Below are positions 1 to 4,937 of a DNA stretch of 6,771 nucleotides, piece after piece. Each line of letters begins with the position of its first letter. Within the stretch, counting starts at the first letter, position 1. Both the position numbers and the translations under genes were made by a program. The notes beneath the pieces are model-generated. The model did not search any database, had not been told where the DNA came from, and saw nothing but the letters and a program-made list of their open reading frames with translations. The DNA is from Pseudomonadota bacterium. Lineage in GTDB: Bacteria > BMS3Abin14. The stretch lies in assembly GCA_030636965.1 (NCBI GenBank), contig DAOVVW010000046.1:1-6771 (forward strand), written 5' to 3'.

Positions 1-1
1 A

Positions 2-613
2 TTCTCCGAGTTGGGTGTAGCCCTGGGCGACATGGAGATGAAATATATTAATGCCGCTGAGATCCTGGATGAGATAGCCGAGACTGTGTCTTATTACTCC
101 GGGATCAATCACAGAATCCTGGCTGATAACTGGCTTCAGTGGCCTTTCACAAAGGAGGATGTCAAAGAGATATATCACGAGGGCTATCTCGGCACCCGGC
201 ATCTGCTTGGCGAAGGGCCTGATGAGAAGTTAAGAAAATTCTCTGCGGTGTCATCATGGGGCGAGACTGCACCTGATCCGGATTATCCCTACACCCTGTT
301 TTCGGGAGAAGTCCTGTTCCACTCAGGCACCTACACAAGATACTCTGATTCCCTGAACTCCCTTATCGCGGAAAGCCTGCTGCTGATGAACTCCCAGACC
401 GGAGCAGGCCTCGGGATAGAAGAGGGTGGTCTCGTCACTGTGGTCTCGGCCCATGGAGAACTTACGGTGAAGAGTAAATTCTCGGACGATCTCATGGAGG
501 ATAACTTCTTCCTGCCCAGACACTTTGCCGATGCGCCGGCCGGCCGGCTGATGGGTACAGACGGAGACAATACCGAAACTGCAGTCGTACGTGTCCGCGC
601 TCAAAGGGCATGA
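2..613 (+). CDS. Molybdopterin oxidoreductase (FdhA/NuoG-like) subunit, C-terminal fragment
   Basis: The reading frame is open from the first bases of the window, so the true start lies upstream; the TTG at 11 is unlikely to be the start because coding similarity continues before it (Phe-Ser-Glu). The 203 visible residues match the C-terminal part of formate-dehydrogenase-alpha-type proteins. First comes the linker helix region with an ELGxALG...AEEI.DEIA..V..Y.GI pattern (bases 8-110). Then comes the molybdopterin-dinucleotide-binding beta-barrel: a YPYTLFSGEVLFHSGTYTR stretch (about 287-340), the GLGIEEGGLVTVVSAHGELTV strand-turn-strand (about 404-472), and a final FFLPRHFADAPAGRLM (about 506-553). 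In active FdhA proteins the first motif is usually HTGTMTRR; here it is HSGTYTRY at 320-343. The catalytic residues and Fe-S ligands lie upstream and cannot be judged. The TGA stop overlaps the Shine-Dalgarno sequence of the next gene, so the two are probably co-transcribed. It could be a real formate dehydrogenase or a NuoG-type scaffold. Confidence 0.85.
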   Translation, partial: FSELGVALGDMEMKYINAAEILDEIAETVSYYSGINHRILADNWLQWPFTKEDVKEIYHEGYLGTRHLLGEGPDEKLRKFSAVSSWGETAPDPDYPYTLFSGEVLFHSGTYTRYSDSLNSLIAESLLLMNSQTGAGLGIEEGGLVTVVSAHGELTVKSKFSDDLMEDNFFLPRHFADAPAGRLMGTDGDNTETAVVRVRAQRA

Positions 614-618
614 GGAGG
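614..618 (+). promoter_or_regulatory. Ribosome-binding site that sets the start of the CRP-like gene
   Basis: GGAGG lies 8 bases before the ATG at 627 and overlaps the end of the preceding gene. This is why the start is placed at ATG 627 rather than at the in-frame GTG at 591. The GTG lies inside the upstream gene with no comparable site before it and would add 12 residues unlike the CRP-like fold. Confidence 0.75.
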
Positions 619-626
619 TACTGGAG

Positions 627-1094
627 ATGATCGATATAAGCCAACTCAAAGAAGTAGCCTCCCTTGAAGGTATTTCGGAAGATGCTTTGGCGCATCTGGC
701 GAAAGTGATGCAAAAAAGGGCCTACAGGGATGCGGATCCGATCTTTAACGAAAATACCGAGGGTGGCGACCTGTATCTCATCGGAGCCGGCTCTGTGAGG
801 CTGAACAGAAGAGCCAAGGAGGGTGAGGCGCAGAACCTGGCCATTGTGAAAGAGGGGGACTTTCTGGGCATCATGACCTTCATGGTGGGGGGCAAGCACT
901 CCGCCAGCGCTGTGGCCAAGGGAGACTGCACCCTTTACGTAATGGACAGGAATTCTTTTGATGAATTCACTGAAAAGTTCCCGGCCGATGGCAACATGAT
1001 ATTAATGATTTTCATCGAGAGGCTTGTGGATTCGGTCAGGGGAATGTACGAGCGTTACATCGACATGGTCAACTACATGTGGAGGTGGCGGTGA
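627..1094 (+). CDS. Stand-alone cyclic-nucleotide-binding-fold (CRP/FNR-like) protein without DNA-binding domain
   Basis: The protein is 155 residues, about the length of the sensor half of CRP/FNR regulators. Residues 1-30 form a helical lead-in (SQLKEVASLEGISEDALAHLAKVM). Residues 30-115 carry the beta-roll, with the recognisable DLYLIGAGSVRL and VKEGDFLGIMTFMVGGKHSASAVAKGDCTLYVMDR patterns. Residues about 116-155 look like the long C-helix (FDEFTEKFP...IFIERLVDSVRGMYERYI). No helix-turn-helix follows: the protein stops after the C-helix with a Trp/Arg-rich tail (MWRWR). Aligned by eye to E. coli CRP, the cAMP-binding Glu72 is replaced by Ile82 and Arg82 by His91, so ordinary cAMP binding is unlikely. 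The stop codon overlaps the nuoE start by four bases (GTGA), which implies translational coupling. A regulatory or structural role for the neighbouring oxidoreductase, perhaps binding another ligand, is inference. Only one Cys is present, so an FNR-type Fe-S cluster is not supported. Confidence 0.85.
   Translation: MIDISQLKEVASLEGISEDALAHLAKVMQKRAYRDADPIFNENTEGGDLYLIGAGSVRLNRRAKEGEAQNLAIVKEGDFLGIMTFMVGGKHSASAVAKGDCTLYVMDRNSFDEFTEKFPADGNMILMIFIERLVDSVRGMYERYIDMVNYMWRWR
1081..1086 (+). promoter_or_regulatory. Ribosome-binding site for the nuoE-like gene, inside the preceding gene
   Basis: GGAGGT lies four bases before the GTG at 1091 and favours that codon over the in-frame GTGs at 1079 and 1085, which overlap or abut the site itself. 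The chosen start gives a GTGA four-base overlap with the upstream stop. Confidence 0.6.
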
Positions 1095-1618
1095 ACCCAG
1101 AGATTGTCGACGGGTATGAAGAAGAAGAGGAACTGGACCTGACACCCGTCAATGAGATTATAAGCCGGCTGGACGAGGCGAAGGGCATGTTGATACCCCT
1201 CCTCCAGGAAGTCCAGAATGTCTACGGATACGTCCCGGAAGAGGCTGCGAATATGGTAGCCGATGGCCTGGGAATTTACCGTAGCCAGGTCTACGGGGTC
1301 CTCACCTTCTACACCCAGTTTCACTTGAGTCCCCGGGGAAGGCATATAATTAGGGCATGCTCCGGAACTGCATGTCATGTGAGAGGCGGCAAGAGCGTCA
1401 TTTCGAAGCTGGAGAGTATGCTGGAGATCGAACACGGAGAAACCACAGAAGACGGATTGGCCTCCTTCGAAAAGGTCGCCTGTCTCGGTGCCTGCGGTCT
1501 GGCGCCCGTCATCACGATCGATAACGATGCTTTCGGCCATGTGGACCCTGGTAAAATGGTACGGATAATAGAGAATCTAAAAGAACTGTCCGGAACAGGC
1601 AGCAGTGATGAGGAGTAA
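1091..1618 (+). CDS. nuoE: NuoE-like (24 kDa) thioredoxin-fold [2Fe-2S] subunit
   Basis: The protein is about 175 residues, the usual size for NuoE/HndA/HoxE subunits. It transfers electrons through a single [2Fe-2S] cluster and docks on the NuoF-type flavoprotein in cytoplasmic NAD(H)-linked complexes. After a short acidic start (residues about 6-16), an N-terminal helical bundle follows: ISRLDEAKGMLIPLLQEVQNVYGYVPEEA, then VADGLGIYRSQVYGVLTFYTQFHLSPRGRHIIRACSGTAC. The four cluster ligands are visible in the family arrangement: Cys90 and Cys95 (CSGTAC), and Cys131 and Cys135 (CLGAC), followed by the usual GLAPV and the HVDP stretch. Two start sites upstream (GTG 1079 and 1085) are possible; GTG 1091 is preferred from the Shine-Dalgarno spacing. 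The NuoF-like partner is encoded downstream beyond an unusual structured gap. The symbol denotes family membership; this is not evidence for a full proton-pumping complex I, since no membrane subunits appear here. Confidence 0.93.
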   Translation: MNPEIVDGYEEEEELDLTPVNEIISRLDEAKGMLIPLLQEVQNVYGYVPEEAANMVADGLGIYRSQVYGVLTFYTQFHLSPRGRHIIRACSGTACHVRGGKSVISKLESMLEIEHGETTEDGLASFEKVACLGACGLAPVITIDNDAFGHVDPGKMVRIIENLKELSGTGSSDEE

Positions 1619-1636
1619 ACGATCAATATTAACATC

Positions 1637-1654
1637 GCGCCCGAGCGTGGGCGC
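1637..1654 (+). repeat. Stem-loop 1 (6-bp GC-only stem)
   Basis: GCGCCC (1637-1642) and GGGCGC (1649-1654) are perfect inverted repeats around a six-base loop. The stem is entirely G-C and is not followed by a T-run, so it is not an intrinsic terminator. CATCG at 1633-1637 could alternatively pair with CGATG at 1661-1665 to extend or replace it. Confidence 0.65.
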
Positions 1655-1656
1655 CC

Positions 1657-1689
1657 GGATCGATGACGTAAACCATGAGTCATTGATCC
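1657..1689 (+). repeat. Stem-loop 2 (11-bp stem with one G-U)
   Basis: GGATCGATGAC (1657-1667) pairs with GTCATTGATCC (1679-1689) over 11 positions with a single G-U wobble, around an 11-base loop. It is one of the two longest stems in the gap. It is not T-tailed. Its right arm can also pair with GATCAAT at 1621-1627, just after the nuoE stop, giving a competing fold. Confidence 0.75.
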
Positions 1690-1693
1690 GTGA

Positions 1694-1722
1694 GGAAAGC
1701 GGAAACGACGCTTTTCGTTTCC
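1694..1722 (+). repeat. Stem-loop 3, two mutually exclusive forms
   Basis: Form A pairs GGAAAGCG (1694-1701) with CGCTTTTC (1709-1716): 8 pairs including one G-U, with a 7-base loop. Form B pairs GGAAACG (1701-1707) with CGTTTCC (1716-1722): 7 perfect pairs with an 8-base loop. The two share bases and cannot form together. Slipped complementarity of this kind is either the footprint of a conformational switch or an accident of a short repeat (GGAAA.CG occurs twice in tandem). Confidence 0.55.
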
Positions 1723-1728
1723 TGAGGA

Positions 1729-1755
1729 GTAAAAAGCCACTAATGGACTTTTTAC
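1729..1755 (+). terminator. Stem-loop 4, A/T-flanked hairpin; weak terminator or attenuator candidate
   Basis: GTAAAAAG (1729-1736) pairs perfectly with CTTTTTAC (1748-1755). The pairing continues inward as CCA/TGG (1737-1739 with 1744-1746) around a CTAA loop, leaving only A1747 bulged: 11 pairs in all. The five Ts at 1749-1753 follow a short G-C core and could act as a U-tract, with As on the other side as in bidirectional terminators. The core is short, so termination would be weak; the gene downstream must still be expressed, which fits attenuation rather than operon end. Confidence 0.4.
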
Positions 1756-1773
1756 GACCCTAACAAGATAATC

Positions 1774-1794
1774 CGGCCGTATCAGGGAGGGCCG
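1774..1794 (+). promoter_or_regulatory. Stem-loop 5 overlapping the ribosome-binding site of the NuoF-GltD gene
   Basis: CGGCC (1774-1778) pairs with GGCCG (1790-1794). The Shine-Dalgarno sequence GGGAGG (1785-1790) lies in the 3' side of the loop and its last G is in the stem. The site is 12 bases before the ATG at 1803, longer than ideal. Partial sequestration could modulate translation, but the stem is only five pairs. Confidence 0.4.
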
Positions 1795-1802
1795 AATAAA
1801 AT

Positions 1803-4800
1803 ATGTCAAAAAGCTCAAATGACAAATTAATAGTAATAGGGATGGGGACCTGCGGCCTTGCTTCTGGCTCAAGGGGAGTCCTGTCCCAGGTGGAAGAGGA
1901 ACTGGCGTCTCTCAAGCTTGAGGTACCCATCCTTAAAACCGGCTGTATCGGGATGTGTTACCAGGAGGTTCTCGTTGATGTATCTCTTCCCGGGCGCAGC
2001 CGAGTGACCTATGCCAAGGTCGAGCCGGAGATGGTGTCGAAGATCATCAGCAACCATGTGGTCAAGGGCAAACCTGTGAAAGACTACGCCATAGGCCAGA
2101 TCGTTCAGGATGGCGAAAAAACCTACAAGGGCATCCCCACCTACGACGAGCTGGATTTCTTCGCCAAGCAGCAGAGAATAGTTTTGAGAAGATGCGGCTT
2201 CATAGATCCTGACAGGATAGAGGATTATCTGGATACCGACGGCTATAAGGCTGCGGAAAAAGCGATCACCACACTGTCACCAACCGTTATACGGGAAATT
2301 GTAAAAAAATCCGGCCTCAGGGGCAGGGGCGGCGGCGGATTCCCTACAGGTCTCAAGTGGGAGTTCTGTGCTACCGCTGCGGGAGAACCCAAGTACCTCA
2401 TATGTAACGCCGATGAGGGTGACCCCGGTGCCTTCATGGACAGGAGCGTCCTGGAGGGCGACCCCCATGCAGTCCTCGAGGGCATGATTATCGCTGCTTA
2501 CGCCATAGGCACCGAGCATGGATACATCTACTGCAGGGCAGAGTACCCGCTGGCAATTGAGAGGCTCGGTACTGCCATTGCCCAGGCCGAAGAGAAGGGT
2601 TTTCTGGGTGAAAAGGTCTTTGGAACCGACTTTTCCTTCGATCTGCGGATCAAGGAGGGGGCCGGCGCTTTCGTCTGCGGTGAAGAGACCGCTCTCATGG
2701 CCTCTATCGAAGGTAGAAGGGGCATGCCGAGATCCCGACCTCCCTTCCCGGCCCATAAGGGCCTGTGGGGCAAGCCGTCGAACATCAACAACGTCGAGAC
2801 CTTCGCCTGCGTGCCCCCCATCATACTCAACGGCGCCGACAGCTACGCGTCTATTGGCACAGAGAGCACCAAGGGCACCAAAGTCTTCGCGCTCACGGGT
2901 AAGATCAAGAACACCGGACTTATCGAGGTGCCGGCCGGCACCCAGCTTAAAGAGATCATCTACGATATAGGTGGCGGCATCGACGGAGGCGGCAAGTTCA
3001 AGGCCGCCCAGCTTGGCGGGCCTTCAGGTGGGTGCCTCCCGGCAGATATTATAGAGACACCGATAGATTATGACTCCCTGATAGAGGCCGGGGCGATGAT
3101 GGGTTCCGGCGGGGTGGTCGTCATGGACGAACGTACCTGCATGGTGGATATAGCCCGTTTCTTCCTGACGTTTACTACTGCCGAATCCTGCGGAAAGTGC
3201 GTCCCGTGCCGCCTTGGTACCAAGACTATGCTGAGCATACTTGAACGCATCACAGCCGGGCTTGGAACCATGGAAGACCTCCAGAACCTGGAGGAAATGG
3301 GACAGGAGATAAAGAACACATCGCTGTGCGGCCTCGGGCAGACTGCGCCCAATCCGGTTCTTTCTACTATGAGGTACTTCAGGAATGAGTATGAGGCCCA
3401 CATCCTCAACAAGCGATGTCCCGCGGTTGTGTGCAAGGAGATCATCTCATCTCCGTGCCAGCATGTCTGCCCCATCGAAACCGACGTTCCCGCTTACGTT
3501 ACGCTCATCGGACAGGGAAAATTCTCGGCAGCCCTTGAACTCATCCGCATGACGAACCCCCTGCCGGCAATATGTGGGAGAGTATGCCACCATCCGTGCG
3601 AGAGCGTGTGCAGGCGTAAAGATCTGGATACATCCATCAGCATCCGTACCTTAAAGAGGGTTGCTGCTGATTACGCCGCTGCTGACGATGCGACAGGCAA
3701 ATACACGATAAAGGTCCAGAAAGTCTCGGGAAAGGGCAAAAAGGTTGCCATCGTAGGGGCTGGCCCCGCGGGCCTGACCGCTGCCCACTTCCTGGCGCTG
3801 AGAGATTTCACACCCGTGATCTTCGAAAAGTACAGGGTTGCGGGAGGAATGCTCGTCCTGGGTATTCCTGAGTACCGCCTGCCCAGGGAGACCCTCAATC
3901 ATGAGATCAGGGCCATTGAGGATATGGGAGTGGATATCCACTACAACACACCAGTAGGCGAAGCGGTGTCCTTCGATCAGCTCCGCATGGATCACGAGGC
4001 GGTATTAATAGCGACTGGTGCCCATGTGGACCTCAAGATGGGTATTCCCGGCGAGGATGCCGACGGGTTGTATGAAAGCCTCAGTTTCCTCAGGAGGGTG
4101 AACCTCGGAGAAGACGTTCCTCTGGGCAAGAACGTCGCTGTCGTGGGGGGAGGCAATACAGCCATCGATGCGGCCAGGATGGCCCGAAGGATGGGAGCTG
4201 ATGTAACGATCCTCTATAGAAGGACTCAAAAAGAGATGCCCGCAGATGAGATGGAGATCCACGAGGCCCTCCTGGAGGGTATCGTGCTTGAGACGCTGGT
4301 GGCCCCCGTAAAGATCCTGACATCATCAGGCACGATCACAGGCGTCACATGCCAGAGGATGGAGCTTGGAGAGCCCGATTCATCCGGCAGGCGCAGGCCA
4401 GTGCCCATAGAGGGTTCTGAGTTCGATATCCCGTTAGACAACCTCATTGTAGCTGTATCGGGAAAACCCGACCTCTCCTTCCTTAAAGAAGAACACGGTA
4501 TAGGTCTTTCAAAGTGGGATACTGTCGACGTACACCCGTACACCCAGATGACAAACGTTGAGGGTGTTTTTGCCGGGGGGGATGTCGTTACGGGCCCGTG
4601 GATGGTGATCGACGCCATAGCAGCTGGAAAGAGGGCAGCAGCCCATATGGAGCTCTTTCTTAATGGAGAAGAAGTAACTCCTCTGTACGACATCACGAAA
4701 CCAAATATCGCGGGAATTGAGACAATAGAGCTGACTGATGAGGACATGGACCTGCTAAGACCCGATATGCCAACGATGGAAGTAGTCAAGAGGTTAAAGA

Positions 4801-4886
4801 GCTTCGCCGAGGTGGAGCTGGGTCTTTCCAAGAAAGAGGCCATGGAGGAGGCTCGACGCTGCCTGCGGTGCGATATTGAGGAATAG
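1803..4886 (+). CDS. NuoF/HydB-like NADH-FMN subunit fused to a GltD/NfnB-like NAD(P)H-FAD oxidoreductase
   Basis: The protein has 1027 residues, against about 420-600 for NuoF-type and about 450-500 for GltD-type proteins, so it is a full fusion. Residues 8-95 form a thioredoxin-like [2Fe-2S] domain with Cys17, Cys48 and Cys52 but no fourth obvious ligand. Residues about 140-530 are the NuoF core: glycine-rich FMN/NADH loop GLRGRGGGGFPTGLKW (171-186), CNADEGDPGAF from Cys201, and the [4Fe-4S] ligands Cys463, Cys466, Cys469 and Cys509. A CPAVVC motif (539-544) leads into a GltD-type N-terminal Fe-S domain with Cys552, Cys556, Cys591, Cys595, Cys599 and Cys603. FAD-binding GAGPAG is at 652-657 and GGMLVLGIPEYRLPRE follows. 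The second nucleotide fold GGGNTAID starts at 782, with Arg806-Arg807 in the position that usually favours NADPH. AGGDVVTGPWMVIDAIAAGKRAA closes the FAD site. It likely moves electrons between NADH (FMN site), NADP(H) (second site) and the Fe-S chain of its partners NuoE and the downstream NuoG/FdhA-like subunit. Which direction, and whether bifurcation occurs, cannot be read from sequence. Geobacter SfrAB may be a relative (from memory). Confidence 0.93.
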   Translation: MSKSSNDKLIVIGMGTCGLASGSRGVLSQVEEELASLKLEVPILKTGCIGMCYQEVLVDVSLPGRSRVTYAKVEPEMVSKIISNHVVKGKPVKDYAIGQIVQDGEKTYKGIPTYDELDFFAKQQRIVLRRCGFIDPDRIEDYLDTDGYKAAEKAITTLSPTVIREIVKKSGLRGRGGGGFPTGLKWEFCATAAGEPKYLICNADEGDPGAFMDRSVLEGDPHAVLEGMIIAAYAIGTEHGYIYCRAEYPLAIERLGTAIAQAEEKGFLGEKVFGTDFSFDLRIKEGAGAFVCGEETALMASIEGRRGMPRSRPPFPAHKGLWGKPSNINNVETFACVPPIILNGADSYASIGTESTKGTKVFALTGKIKNTGLIEVPAGTQLKEIIYDIGGGIDGGGKFKAAQLGGPSGGCLPADIIETPIDYDSLIEAGAMMGSGGVVVMDERTCMVDIARFFLTFTTAESCGKCVPCRLGTKTMLSILERITAGLGTMEDLQNLEEMGQEIKNTSLCGLGQTAPNPVLSTMRYFRNEYEAHILNKRCPAVVCKEIISSPCQHVCPIETDVPAYVTLIGQGKFSAALELIRMTNPLPAICGRVCHHPCESVCRRKDLDTSISIRTLKRVAADYAAADDATGKYTIKVQKVSGKGKKVAIVGAGPAGLTAAHFLALRDFTPVIFEKYRVAGGMLVLGIPEYRLPRETLNHEIRAIEDMGVDIHYNTPVGEAVSFDQLRMDHEAVLIATGAHVDLKMGIPGEDADGLYESLSFLRRVNLGEDVPLGKNVAVVGGGNTAIDAARMARRMGADVTILYRRTQKEMPADEMEIHEALLEGIVLETLVAPVKILTSSGTITGVTCQRMELGEPDSSGRRRPVPIEGSEFDIPLDNLIVAVSGKPDLSFLKEEHGIGLSKWDTVDVHPYTQMTNVEGVFAGGDVVTGPWMVIDAIAAGKRAAAHMELFLNGEEVTPLYDITKPNIAGIETIELTDEDMDLLRPDMPTMEVVKRLKSFAEVELGLSKKEAMEEARRCLRCDIEE

Positions 4887-4937
4887 ATCAGATAAATAAC
4901 TTCGGTTGATACAGCCCAGAAGGAGTAGTAAAGAAGA
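4887..4937 (+). other. Short intergenic spacer with Shine-Dalgarno for the last gene
   Basis: This 51-base gap shows no hairpin or promoter I can support. AGGAG at 4921-4925 is the likely ribosome-binding site, 12 bases before the ATG at 4938. An in-frame TAA at 4929-4931 rules out an earlier start. The spacing matches the long spacing seen in front of the fusion gene. Co-transcription with the fusion gene is expected. Confidence 0.6.

Larger units (their letters stand above)
1619..1802 (+). promoter_or_regulatory. Structured intergenic region, candidate cis-acting RNA upstream of the NuoF-GltD gene
   Basis: This 184-base gap contains no plausible gene. It is almost filled by consecutive inverted repeats: 1637-1654, 1657-1689, 1694-1722 (two alternative forms), 1729-1755 and 1774-1794. 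The last encloses most of the Shine-Dalgarno sequence of the downstream gene. Such density within an operon that is otherwise tightly packed suggests an RNA element: an attenuator or riboswitch-like leader, an RNA processing/stability element that uncouples NuoE from NuoF dosage, or a mobile palindromic repeat. I compared it from memory with Moco, c-di-GMP-I and fluoride riboswitches and could not match conserved cores, so no class is assigned. No convincing sigma-70 or sigma-54 promoter is visible in it. Confidence 0.6.

Noticed and set aside
591..626. Upstream GTG start for the CRP-like gene
   Set aside because: It lies within the preceding gene, lacks a suitable ribosome-binding site, and the ATG at 627 has an ideal one.
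1637..1654. GC-rich stem-loop 1 as an intrinsic terminator after the NuoE-like gene
   Set aside because: No T-run follows the stem and the downstream genes encode partner subunits of the same complex.
1743..1763. Tiny leader peptide (ATG at 1743, six codons, TAA at 1761-1763)
   Set aside because: The nearest GAGGAG is 13 bases upstream and the ATG sits within stem-loop 4; there is no run of regulatory codons, so coding is not supported.
1619..1802. Assignment as a Moco, c-di-GMP-I or fluoride riboswitch
   Set aside because: The metabolic context would suit a molybdenum-cofactor sensor, but I could not find the conserved core of any of these classes by eye.
2518..2970. Forward open frame of 150 codons within the fusion gene
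   Set aside because: It is out of frame with the conserved NuoF core and its translation is a low-complexity Arg/Ser/Pro string.
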